17,500 nt of DNA. Source: Trachelipus rathkii (taxonomy: Eukaryota; Arthropoda; Malacostraca; Isopoda; Trachelipodidae). Position 1 is the stretch's first letter; each line of letters opens with the position of its first letter. Positions 8,173 through 17,500 of the stretch are shown piece by piece. Position numbers and translations under genes: made by a program. The stretch lies in the NCBI GenBank assembly GCA_015478945.1, contig JABUQX010088727.1, forward strand, positions 1 through 17,500, read 5' to 3'. Below the pieces are notes generated by a model. It ran no database searches and was not told where the DNA came from. It saw only the letters and a list, made by a program, of their open reading frames with translations.

Positions 8173-9268
8173 ATGGATATTAAAGAAGCAACTTCTGTGA
8201 GCACAACTAGACCTCAATGGAAGGTCGAGCAAAGAATATACCGCGTCAAATATTACTACATCCAGGAGACTTTCATGCATCAGTTCGAATGTGAGAAGGC
8301 CCCTCCAAATGCAAAATTCAGAACTAAGTAGACCACTTTGCGAGGTATGGACTATGGAGAAGTTAAAACCGTCCAGGCCACTGAGGACGTCCCAGGAAGC
8401 CAACAGCCGAGCTTGTCGTGAGCGTGAGAGAGACAGTTCAGCAAAGTCCAAGACGCTCTGTGCGTAAGCGAAGTCATTCTCTCGGTATATTCCATGAGAC
8501 TTGCAGGAGAGTATTAGTAAAAGATATAAGGACTTACCCATACAGAATACAGACGAAGCAGACCCTTACATCTTTAGGCAAAGAGCAGAGAAAGTCTATG
8601 ACAGTCAAGTTACTGGAGAAGATCCAGGAGATCCTAGATTTCCTTAACCTCCTTTGGACCTCAAATGAAGCCCACTTCCATCTTGAAGGAAAGGCGAACT
8701 CAAAGACAAATGTTTTCTGGAAAACCTGCAAACCCATTGAAGTAGCCACCAAGCCCCTACACTCCTCTAAATTCACAGCATGGACTGCAATCTCAACCAG
8801 AGGCATCATCGGACTATTCTTCTTCGAGGAGCCTGGCGCAACAGTTTCAGTGAAAAAATAAAGTTATGTTGAGGTCCTCAAAAAATTCAAGAGTGAGCTA
8901 CAGACCATCTATCCGTCCTTTATGAAAAAATTCTGGTTCCAGCAAGATGGAGCAAGCTTTCACAACTCATACCTGTCACGAGATTAGCTGAAAGAGAACT
9001 TTGGAGGCAGTGTGATGAATCTCAAGACTTATTTTGAGTGGGCACTTCATAGCCCAGACCTTGTCCCACAGATTTCTTTCCATGGGGCTACCTCAAGGAT
9101 CGAATGTACGCAAGGAAACCCAGGACCATTGCTGAACTCAAGGAAATCATCAGAGAGGAGATAAGAGCCATTTCTCGGTCTGTTTATAAGGACGTCTTGG
9201 ACAACTTTGTGCTACTCCTCAAGAAATGCACGGACCTGAATGGAGGTCATCTGGAACACATGTTATAG
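8173..9268 (+). pseudogene. dead Tc1/mariner-superfamily transposase, DD41D type
   Basis: A cut-and-paste transposase homologue, recognisable along its length but broken. From ATG 8173 (frame 1) an N-terminal DNA-binding segment of the DUF4817 type reads VEQRIYRVKYYYIQ…KAPPNAKFR to a stop at 8329. Frame 3 then carries GRPRKPTAELVV, the RRRSQALGI-like second helical domain (VRKRSHSLGI), the first catalytic box LWTSNEAHFHL, KPLHSSKFTAW, GIIGLFFFEE and WFQQDGAS, with stops at 8859 and 8985. Frame 2 closes with TDFFPWGYLKDRMY and a tail ending TAG 9266-9268. The first catalytic Asp is Asn (SNEAHF). About 41 residues separate the second and third Asp. It is non-functional. No convincing terminal inverted repeats are seen; the 3' side runs into a TC array. 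Confidence 0.9.
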
Positions 9269-9408
9269 AATGAATAGAAAAGGCCAAAAACTATCATGTT
9301 TTAATTTGATATTCTAAACCCAATAAACTAGTTATATCTGAAATTTCATTTAATTCCGAGAAAAAATTAAGAAATGATACCTATCGAAAGTTAGGGCCCG
9401 TTTTTTTT

Positions 9409-9410
<2 letters not shown>

Positions 9411-9486
<76 letters not shown>

Positions 9487-9488
9487 TC

Positions 9489-9522
<34 letters not shown>

Positions 9523-9584
9523 CTCTCTCTGATATATATATATATATTATAATATATATATTATATATTATATATTATATATTA

Positions 9585-9626
<42 letters not shown>

Positions 9627-9653
9627 ATATAATTATATAATATATAGTATATT
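9411..9653. repeat. (TC)n array passing into (TA)n array
   Basis: About 120 bases of TC (9411-9530, nearly pure for the first 70) pass directly into about 120 bases of TA with slips. A T9 tract comes just before. The composite starts where the DD41D element's 3' end would be expected. From 9654 to 9782 there is no recognisable gene. Confidence 0.97.
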
Positions 9654-9778
9654 TATCTACCCTCTCTTTATTGATAAGATAAAACTTTTTCCTGAGAGAC
9701 ATCAAAGGGGAAGCAGTCAACAGAAGTAAACAGGAGATTATCAGCTTTTCATTAAAGATTTCCCCTCAAAAGCTTTTC

Positions 9779-9782
<4 letters not shown>

Positions 9783-9829
<47 letters not shown>
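9783..9829. repeat. poly-T tract (T47)
   Basis: An unbroken run of 47 T. It could be the poly(A) tail of a minus-strand retroposon; the bases before it (9654-9782) are not recognised as any known SINE or LINE end, so this stays open. Confidence 0.95.
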
Positions 9830-9947
9830 CAAAATACCTTTTCATTCAATTTAATATTGCATCAAAGGAGTTTTATTAACCTATTAATCTGATCCATAAT
9901 TTCCGTAATATGGATTTTTTTTATTAGAAAGCCTATTAATGTCTATT

Positions 9948-9977
9948 TATATATATATACTTTACTATCTTTATATA

Positions 9978-10021
<44 letters not shown>

Positions 10022-10078
10022 TATATATATATATAATATTTTTTTTTATTATAAATTTATATAATATATATATTATAT

Positions 10079-10109
<31 letters not shown>
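9948..10109. repeat. (TA)n arrays
   Basis: A short TA run (9948-9959), a unique spacer, then a long TA array with phase slips and a T8 insert to 10109. Confidence 0.95.
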
Positions 10110-10245
10110 CTGAATCCTGTTCTATCTTTTCAAGTACTCAGCAGAAAGTAATCCTACCTACGAGATTAAACGATTTTAATTAACATTTCAGAGTTGTAAA
10201 CATTGTTTGACATGCGTAATAATTGCCTGATTCTCGCGTTGGCAG

Positions 10246-10282
10246 GAGGAAGCCGTCAGAATGCTCAGAACGCATAACCGAG
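10246..10282 (+). other. exon-like 37-mer with splice-site-like flanks
   Basis: The segment is preceded by an acceptor-like TTCTCGCGTTGGCAG and followed by a donor-like GAG|GTGAGAT. One frame is open across it and reads EEAVRMLRTHNR. It is also markedly less AT-rich than its surroundings. It could be a micro-exon of a host gene whose other exons lie outside the window, or chance. No partner exon is seen nearby. Confidence 0.25.
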
Positions 10283-10375
10283 GTGAGATTTTCTCCACTA
10301 TCGTGGAAGCGTACATTACTAGCTCTTTTCCCCTTCAACTAAGACTAGTTTCTTGATTTAAATCTACTTGTTCTC

Positions 10376-10562
10376 ATGTTATACACCAGAGAGAAGCTAC
10401 TTTCGGGTATTACCGGCGTTTTTAAAACTCCATGGACTTATTCAAGTTTTAATTCTTCCCCAAATCGTGTAAAATCTATTCTACGTGACATTAAAAATTC
10501 TTTGCTTACTGGCTGCTTTTCCTCACGTTCTTTCTTGAATTTCACCCCACCACCCACCCCCC

Positions 10563-10605
<43 letters not shown>

Positions 10606-11912
10606 TGGTATCGATCTTGTATCCTCCCTTGGGAAACTATTTACTCTCTTTTAATACCCTCCGACCTTCTTTTACTGGTGGAAACGTGCGATCTTCCATC
10701 TTATTTCAAAAAAGGGGGACAAATCTCAAATTGTTAACTATCGTCCTATATCTTTATCCTCAGTTCTTTCCATAGTTTTCGAATCTATCTTTAACTGGAA
10801 GATTTGGAAAAATCTCAATTATTACAATCTTATCTCTATTCGTCAATATTACACTGGTAAGAAACGTTTTACCGGTGATCTTCTTTCTTTTATCTCTGAT
10901 TCTTGATTCACTGCCCTTCGGTATTTCGGCTGTGGCGATAAACATATCGAAATCCTACCATAGAGTTTGTCACAAACTTTGATTTCTAGGCTTTTCTGAT
11001 TCGATATATATCCTTCTCTCCGTGGCATTCTCTCTGATTTTTTTTCTAGTCGTTCTGTAGAAGCTGTTGCAGATGGCCACCTTTCACCCTTTAAAATCCT
11101 TATTGTTGGAGTTCCTTAGGGTGCAGTCCTACCCCAACTTTTTTTCTACGTTTCATTAACGATCTTTTACTTCAACATCTATCCAATCATATTCCGATAA
11201 CTCCACCCTTCATTACCCCTTTCATTTTGAAAGTCCACCCCACCCACCAGCAATTACATGTTAGGAGGCTGGCATTGGAGCAATTTATCTTTGATTTTAT
11301 CGAATTTTTAATTGGAGCAGAGAAAATGACTGTTTTTAGTTCCTCGGAAACTTTGTCATATCATCTTTTTATTCGACACAATCTTCCACCCAACCGTAAC
11401 ATCTTAGAAAACATTCAACTCAAACCTTCGTCTGTCCTTAATATTCTTGGTGTTTTTTCTTCTCTTAATATTTCTTAGATTGGTAACAATATTTTTCTTT
11501 CTAAACTAGTCTCTGAGATGTGAGGGTGTTCTGAGACTCCTTCAGAATTTCTTCACTCCAGTGCTTTACATGCTCTTTATAGGGGTTTTGCTCGCCCTTG
11601 CATGGAGTATCCCTTACACATCTGAGTTAGTTCCGCTCACACGGCTGGCCTTGACAAGGAGGAGACTATGAATTTCGTATTATTTCTTTTTAGGTTCTCA
11701 CTAACATTCTCAAGATTCTTTCTGTCCTTCCACCTATTGCATCTCTCTCTTTATACAATTGCTTTTTACAATAGACACATCTTTTGAACTCTCCAGTCTT
11801 ATACCTCCACCTCTGAGGAGTGCTCGTGCGTTCCGTATTTCTAGACAATCTCATCCATTCTCTGTGTAGTTTCTCTGCCCCCAGCCTTAATCGCTATGCT
11901 CAATCTTACATA
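10376..11912 (+). pseudogene. dead Jockey-like non-LTR (LINE) reverse transcriptase
   Basis: Fragments in several frames line up in order with a Jockey-type LINE RT. These are a segment like the linker before RT (10376-10560), then WKRAIFHLISKKGDKS and NYRPISL (RT block 1), a GVP.GAVL-like block near 11110, INDLLL, and the catalytic box as YSDNSTLHY (11190-11216). A DFIEFLIGAEKMTVFSSSET segment (thumb, 11298 on), RGFARPCMEY (about 11583), IPPPLRSARAFRISRQSHPF and NRYAQSY close it near 11912. The usual YADD is YSDN, so the second catalytic Asp is lost. Many stops and frame changes make it inactive. The EN domain, 5' end and 3' tail are not seen. Family assignment rests on motif order. Confidence 0.82.
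10564..10601 (+). repeat. poly-A tract (A38) inside the LINE remnant
   Basis: A C-rich stretch ending in C7 is followed by 38 A, then LINE-like sequence resumes. Because it sits inside the RT rather than at an end, it is an expanded A-run or the tail of a small insertion. From 11913 to 12086, after the LINE, nothing is recognisable. Confidence 0.95.
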
Positions 11913-12086
11913 TACTAAATTGGTAAAGTATGAAACACCCCCTTAACACATTTTCCCAATTTCATATGACTTGCACACATTTTGAAAGGCCATGTGTTGT
12001 TTCCTGCCGGCCTTTAAAATTACATTGTTTTTGAAATTTTCCAAACATCTATAGAATTTGACAAGTATTTTCCTTTGCCAACCAGG

Positions 12087-12194
12087 ATATATATTATATA
12101 TTATAATATATATATATATATATATAATATACTTAATATATATATTATATATATATACTATATATATATTATATATATATCAACAAATATATAT

Positions 12195-12225
<31 letters not shown>

Positions 12226-12334
12226 TTATATATATATATATTATAATATTATATATATATATTATATATATATATATTATATATATAATATATATATATA
12301 TATGTATATTATATATAGTATATACTATATTAAT

Positions 12335-12376
<42 letters not shown>

Positions 12377-12432
12377 ATATATGATATATATATATATAAT
12401 AGTATATATATATAAGTATTAATATATATATA
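12087..12432. repeat. (TA)n array
   Basis: About 345 bases of TA with frequent TATTATA slips. It ends exactly where the mariner terminus begins. Confidence 0.97.
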
Positions 12433-13138
12433 AGGTTGGCTCGTACGTTCGTAGCGTTTGTTTGCAACGGTCATATGGGCATGATAAATGGTCGTTTCGC
12501 AACTATGTCTGTAATGTTATTCGAATGTGCTAATGTTGATCAAATGCATGAACTGTGTGTTTTTATTGTGATTACGTGGGGGTAATTTCTTTTATTTTTG
12601 AGATCATTTAATTTAGTGTCAAGTCAAACAAAATCCGAGCTTTTCGACACATCTACTGTTTGCGTTCAATCGAGTGTGAAGGCCGTCGAAGCTTGCTGCG
12701 TGAGACTAATAGCCATGTATGCGAGATGGCGCAAAGCCTCAAAGTACAACGCGATGGTTTCGCGCTTCAAGAATGGGAGTTTTAACCTCATAGGATGGGT
12801 TCGCACAGGGCGTCCTGGTTGTGTTCGATGAAGACGCTTCGGAATACTGATTTCACGAAGATCCGCGAAACCACTGAAGGAATTGGGCTGAGGAGAATGG
12901 GATGCGAGCACGGTACAATAGAGCGCCAACGTGCCGAAGATGGAAAGTTTCAGAAGTTGGGCACATTCCGGCATCTTTGCCGACAACAACAAACCAACGT
13001 TTCAGGCGATGCCGCAGGTGTGGCTTGCTCGTCATCGGCATGTTCAATGGACACAAGCAGCGATTCCTGTTCCGTATCGTTGTTGTCTTGGATTCTCCTA
13101 CAATAGAATCGCTCACGACTTGCGAGCCCAAACCCAAT
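12431..13138 (+). mobile_element. 5' part of a mariner element
   Basis: Starts TAAGGTTGGCTCGTACGTTC, close to the AGGTTGGC-type terminal repeat of mariner elements, next to a TA as required by their TA target preference. About 165 bases of leader precede the transposase remnant. The element stops abruptly at 13138 in the middle of the transposase and is replaced by a TA array, so the 3' half and 3' terminus are missing. Confidence 0.72.
12598..13138 (+). pseudogene. dead mariner transposase, N-terminal half
   Basis: Frame 1 (12598-12831) has a helix-turn-helix region reading CCVRLIAMYARWRKASKYN, then VSRFKNG and a GRP linker, as in mariner and SETMAR-type transposases. Frame 3 continues with RRMGCEHGTIERQ and GKFQKLGTF, matching the second HTH with its T.ERQL…GK.QKLG pattern. 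Frame 2 supplies QRFLFRIVVVLD, the position of the RIVTGDEKW box, where the second D-E-K-W is already lost. The remnant then runs out at the TA array. At least two frame changes are needed. DNA binding and transposition are lost. An ordinary dead mariner; the subfamily is not assigned. Confidence 0.78.
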
Positions 13139-13181
13139 AATATAATATATATATTATAAATATATATATATATATAATATA

Positions 13182-13230
<49 letters not shown>

Positions 13231-13233
13231 CTA

Positions 13234-13266
<33 letters not shown>

Positions 13267-13529
13267 ATATATATATATATATTATATATATATATATATA
13301 TATAGTTATATATATATATATATATTATATAAATATATTATATATAATATTTTATATATATATATTATAATATATTATATATATATATAGTATATCTATA
13401 TATATATATAATATATATATATTATATATTATTAATATATATATATATTATATTTATATATATAGAATTATATAATATATATAGTATATATATATATATA
13501 TAATTATATATTATATTAATATATATATA

Positions 13530-13567
<38 letters not shown>

Positions 13568-13589
13568 TATATATATATAATATTATTAT
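13139..13589. repeat. (TA)n array
   Basis: About 450 bases of TA with many one-base slips, replacing the 3' half of the mariner. Confidence 0.97.
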
Positions 13590-14251
13590 GCTAGAAGAAT
13601 GGAGAGGAATCATTTTCATTATAGTGATATGTTTACTACAATGAAGGACCTCATACCACTAACACTATATACATCTTCATTCAAGCTGCGTTCTTCATTG
13701 TGATTCATACTTTCTTCAAAATCGCACCAAAGATATCAACATGAAGCATCGTACATGCCTACCGAACTTTCACATTCAGTTGTAGATACGCTTTCAATGA
13801 AGTACACTGCATCAATTGAGCACGAGGAATAATAATTCATTTTAGTGTTTAATAGCTTCTGCTTTTAAGGCGCGGTATTATGTAGTGATCAAATATTATT
13901 TTTTTGTTTGTAAAATACTTCCACAGGCATTAACTACTATATTTTTATATATATATAATTTTTATTTTTAAAAACTTATTCAACTGTTATTTGCAAAAAA
14001 AAATTGTTATATATGTTGTTATGCCATGTTGAATATATAGAATAAAAATCCCATAAAACAAGTCGTTTAACTTTAAAACCAATTAAAAAGATTAAACAAC
14101 AAGTTCCTCTCAGATAAGAAAGCTAAAGACGAAAAAGAATAAAAATAAAAACAAATCGAAACAGAAAAATAGAAAATAGGAAGACGAACTACATCAATCT
14201 ATCTTTGAAGTATAGGAACAGTACAAAGATAAACAAACACCACTCCTTCAC
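13590..14251. other. unique sequence without recognisable gene
   Basis: About 660 bases of moderately AT-rich DNA. No long frame, no transposase or RT motif, and no RNA-gene pattern was seen on either strand. It becomes A-rich toward 14100-14220. Confidence 0.6.
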
Positions 14252-14625
<374 letters not shown>

Positions 14626-15056
14626 GCTCATGATTGAACGTGTGTCATCATGCTGTACGCAGAAATTGATTATTAACATAACTACTAACCAAGAACGCTC
14701 CTGAAAATAAACTATCGAAAATACTGCGAAAAGAATAATAGATCGAATGCATTTGGTATCCACAATTGGCAAATGATGAATGAAATCCGTTTTTCTTTTT
14801 AGCAGGAAAATAGCGTGAAAAAAGAGGTTTACGATAAATGGTAGAGGAAAAAGAAAGCGTGCTCCGAATCATCATTAAAGGGAGTGAAGTTTCTCGTCAA
14901 ATTACAAAAGGTATCAAAAGGAAAGTTATAAATGAGAGTGTAGGAAAGGAACCACAAAAGATGCGAGTTTTTTTTTCTCCCTTGATTGAGAGAATGAAAA
15001 ATTAATTGGTCAGAAATTCTTTACATTATTCCCAAATTATTGATCGCTATTGAGCT

Positions 15057-15235
15057 TATATATATATATATATATTAATATATATATATCTATTATTAAT
15101 ATATATATATATATAATATAATATATATATATATATATATATATTATAATTATATATATATATAATATATATATATTATATATATATCTATATATAATTA
15201 TATATATAATATATATATAGTATATATAATAATAT

Positions 15236-15294
<59 letters not shown>

Positions 15295-15347
15295 GATATA
15301 TTATATTATATATATAAATATATTATATATATATATATATATATATA
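15057..15347. repeat. (TA)n array
   Basis: About 290 bases of TA with slips, ending at the base before a hAT-like terminus. Confidence 0.97.
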
Positions 15348-15477
15348 CAGAGGTGGGCATCGTTACTCAAAAAAGTAGTTCCGTTTTCGTTACTCCGTTA
15401 CTCGAAAAAGTAGTTGCGTTTGCGTTATTCCGTTTCTTTGAAAGGAAAAGTCACGAAGTGCCGTTACCGTTACTTTA
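15348..15477 (+). mobile_element. hAT-like transposon end with iterated GTTACTC motif
   Basis: Begins CAGAGGTGGGCATCGTTACT, like hAT-superfamily termini (CAG.GGTGGGC…), and continues with repeats of CGTTACTC and AAAAAGTAGTT typical of hAT sub-terminal regions. No partner end (TGCCCACCTCTG) occurs downstream in the window, so it is a solo or truncated end. No transposase is seen. Confidence 0.55.
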
Positions 15478-15544
15478 AGCTTTTAATATGAATTAATTAC
15501 GGTATTATATATTATTTGGTTTGTGTATATTAAATTTTCACCAT

Positions 15545-16430
15545 TATCATTCACAGGTAACAACATACCTCATGTAAGACCCTAGCGCAACTTCAGGACT
15601 TAGTCCTTTGCATCACAACGACTTAATTGCATAGCCACTTCTGCCATTCACATTTTTTCCTATTACACTTGCATCATCCGTTATCTTTTCATCCAACATA
15701 TATATAAATATTTTAAACATAGCACTTGTTCAGCGCTGCACAATCTTCATAATTCACAACGAGGACTGTCTCACTTACAACATAACCTTACTCTTATCTA
15801 CACTTACCTTCAGCAACTTCTTTACAGCACCCTGCTAAATCTTCTACGATTCCTCTCAACTCTCAGATTCACACACAAAACCAAATCATTCGCATATAAT
15901 AGGTAGGGACCCTCCACTCTCTTCCATACTCCCTCATTCTAACCGAGATTGTGGAGTTCGGAGTCAGAGTCAGAGTGCGGATCGGGGAGTCCGGCATTTT
16001 TGAGAGAGTGGAGTCAGAGTCGGAGTCGGAGCGGTGTCGGAGTGGACGCGGTAAAATTTGTGAGGGTGGAGTCAGGAGTTGGAGTCGGAAAAATTTGAAA
16101 CGACTCAACACCCTGATTTCTAACACTCCTGCATCACCACCTCTAATTCTTTCATACTCCATCCAATATACAAATTGAATAACAGAAGACATAGCTATCT
16201 GACTCAAATCCGCTATTATATTAAAACACTAACTTTCAACTCCATAAATATTTTACAACTCTTTACTATCGTCATATATACTTTTGATGCCATTCAGAAG
16301 CTTACACTATCACGTATATCAGTAAACCTTGCATAGAGTTCGGTATTATCATTTCTGCTGTTTGCAAATATAAAAAAAATAAATACATTTTTCTTTAACT
16401 CTCATTTCTCAATCATCTTTTTTCAATGTT
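15545..16430 (-). pseudogene. dead LINE reverse transcriptase, minus strand
   Basis: On the minus strand, pieces of a non-LTR RT appear in order. A YDDSKEL-like stretch is followed by a degraded equivalent of the VRQGC…SPWLFN block (about 16150-16230), then LLYANDLVLC (about 15878-15902), the catalytic YADD box with Asp changed to Asn. Further on come a VDKSKVM-like motif (near 15800) and NVNGRSGYAIKSL (near 15630), matching the thumb region. Stops and frame changes are frequent, so it is dead. It is interrupted at 15944-16116 by a hAT-like MITE; skipping that insert brings the two sides back into register. A different family from the Jockey-like copy at 10376-11912. The upstream limit is uncertain. 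Confidence 0.7.
15944..16116. mobile_element. 173-bp hAT-like MITE with target-site duplication
   Basis: Flanked by ATTCTAAC (15936-15943) and TTTCTAAC (16117-16124), seven of eight bases identical, the 8-bp size made by hAT transposases. The right end, read on the minus strand, begins (T)CAGGGTGTTGAGTCG; the left end reads CGAGATTGTGGAGTTCGG, an imperfect inverted partner. The interior is built from GGAGTC/GAGTCG repeats. It encodes nothing and would need a transposase supplied from elsewhere. Frames through it are artefacts. Confidence 0.68.
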
Positions 16431-16888
16431 AGATTCGACTACAATCCTTCTAACATTCTAAAGCACTTGTTCCTTACAATCAAGTCTGCAGTCATACGAC
16501 GCATTCTTCGACAAATATAGTAAAATATCCTCCTATACACTTAATAAACTATTTCCTTATAATCTCCTCAGTTTACCTTTAATCTATTTACCCTATATAT
16601 AGGTCATTAGTTCCGCCAATCCCTGAAATTGCTCTCATAAACTTTTGTTACAACAACTTTCCAATCCATCAATCCCATCCTCGTCCGCTCTTGATCATTT
16701 ACACGGTAATTCTCATCTATACCTGCAGATATTACCATTTTTTCAACTTCTCGCTCAGACATACTCCATCCCTACTAATGACTCATACCCAAATACCTAT
16801 TCACTTGCAACCATCAAACACACACATTCACTATCACTCTTCATTACTGCCAATGTTAGTGCAGATTTTCGAAGTGTTCACACCACAC
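16431..16888. other. unrecognised sequence, perhaps more LINE debris
   Basis: Low-GC, C/T-rich on the plus strand. It may be the upstream, more eroded part of the minus-strand LINE, but no motif can be placed with confidence. The 98-codon plus-strand frame at 16645-16941 has no recognisable feature and ends in the GC-rich block. Confidence 0.4.
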
Positions 16889-16975
16889 TGACCGGGACGG
16901 GAATTTTGCCGGGGCCGGGGCTAGGGCCGGGGCTGCTCTAATTTAGCCGGGGCCGGGGCGGGCCGGGGCCGGGGT
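16889..16975 (+). repeat. GGGGCC-rich block, G-quadruplex-prone
   Basis: A sharp GC island in AT-rich DNA, made of GGGGCC and GGGCC units in two clusters (16911-16932 and 16949-16974), each with four or more G-runs separated by one to three bases. The clusters are flanked by CTAATTTAGC (16938-16947) and GCTAAAATTAG (16977-16987), a near-perfect inverted pair around the second cluster. It resembles a hAT-like iterated terminus. Confidence 0.75.
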
Positions 16976-17078
16976 AGCTAAAATTAGAACGTAGTCAAAA
17001 CCCTTGAAGTACCTTAAACTTAGGATAAATATTAATATATTCAATAATTAATATTCTAATTTAAAAAGGAATACATTT

Positions 17079-17306
17079 ATTAATTCAATTAATTAAATAA
17101 TTTTAGAAAATTTTAGAAAATAATTGCTTTCTGAGACTATAAATTGTAATAACTATGTTTTATAGTATATATAAACACATAAATTGTATATAATTATATT
17201 ATTATATATATATATATATATATATTATATAATATATATATATTATATTATATATATATATAATATATATTATATTAATTTCAATTAAATAAATAATTTA
17301 GAGAAG
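17079..17306. repeat. imperfect direct repeats around a (TA)n array
   Basis: The stretch near 17079-17110 (ATTAATTCAATTAATTAAAT…) recurs with few changes near 17274-17306, on either side of a TA array (about 17187-17276). It could be a small duplication, but low complexity makes chance similarity possible. Confidence 0.4.
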
Positions 17307-17410
17307 AGATTGCGGAAAACATTTGACTTTCTTTTCGCTATTTAACAGTATTTAGGTAATAAAATACATTTAATATTTTAACAATTTTAATTTATTTTAG
17401 TGATGCAGGT

Positions 17411-17495
17411 GACATCCGCATCGCATCCGCGAGACATCCGCACACATTATTAAAGATTCGCATCCGCGCTTTGCCCTGCGGATGTTGCGGAGGAT
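17411..17495. repeat. iterated CATCCGC block with inverted copies
   Basis: ACATCCGC and GCATCCGC occur repeatedly (17412-17466), and GCGGATGT (17478-17485) is the exact inverse of ACATCCGC. Another GC-rich block at the window edge, in the style of hAT-like sub-terminal repeats. The element is cut by the window. Confidence 0.6.
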
Positions 17496-17500
17496 ATTTA

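Noticed and set aside
8161..8809. Minus-strand frames of 126 and 91 codons
   Set aside because: Antisense of the DD41D transposase, which has clear motifs on the plus strand.
9783..9829. T47 as a reverse-oriented retroposon tail
   Set aside because: Possible, but the adjoining sequence matches no SINE or LINE I can recognise and no target duplication is evident.
12666..13137. Minus-strand frames opposite the mariner
   Set aside because: Antisense shadows; the plus strand carries the mariner motifs.
15869..16207. 112-codon minus-strand frame as a gene
   Set aside because: It is a chance frame across the LINE remnant and the MITE; only its LINE-derived part is meaningful.

Overview
Eukaryotic, repeat-dominated, non-coding DNA. 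The window is AT-rich and packed with long (AT)n, (TTA)n, (TC)n and homopolymer tracts. Between them lie remains of at least five kinds of transposable element. There are no operons, no rRNA or tRNA genes, and no convincing intact host gene. The SSR density and the mix of elements (Ty3/gypsy-like, Jockey-like LINE, DD41D Tc1/mariner, mariner, hAT-like ends) suggest an invertebrate, most likely an arthropod such as a decapod crustacean. A cephalopod or other mollusc cannot be excluded. This is inference from composition.

Layout. 1-3805: the 3' part of a Ty3/gypsy-like LTR retrotransposon (plus strand), entering the window inside the RT catalytic box. Domain order is RT (end), RNase H, an OTU-like cysteine-protease-type fold, an aspartic protease, integrase (HHCC + DDE), a GPY/F-like tail, then an acidic C-terminal tail, followed by a purine-rich tract. 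It is split over three frames by apparent single-base indels. 3806-6647: probable 3' LTR and/or flank, with two perfect hairpins, a 0.5-kb AT/TG array, two TTA arrays and a 12-bp minisatellite. 6648-8160: AT array, C-tract and an exact 84-bp tandem duplication. 8173-9268: dead DD41D-type Tc1/mariner transposase. 9411-10109: TC, TA and poly-T arrays. 10246-10282: exon-like 37-mer. 10376-11912: dead Jockey-like LINE RT, interrupted by A38. 12431-13138: 5' half of a dead mariner with its terminus, boxed between two TA arrays. 13590-15056: no recognisable gene, AT and TG arrays. 15348-17500: hAT-like ends built of short iterated motifs, and a dead LINE RT on the minus strand carrying a 173-bp hAT-like MITE with a near-perfect target-site duplication.

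The most interesting object is the retrotransposon. An OTU-like domain and the aspartic protease sit between RNase H and integrase, whereas Ty3/gypsy elements usually place the protease before RT. The OTU-like domain has Ser where the catalytic Cys should be, and the C-terminal tail carries three dynein-light-chain (LC8)-like motifs. Everything else is a record of insertion, decay and SSR expansion; no working gene network can be inferred.
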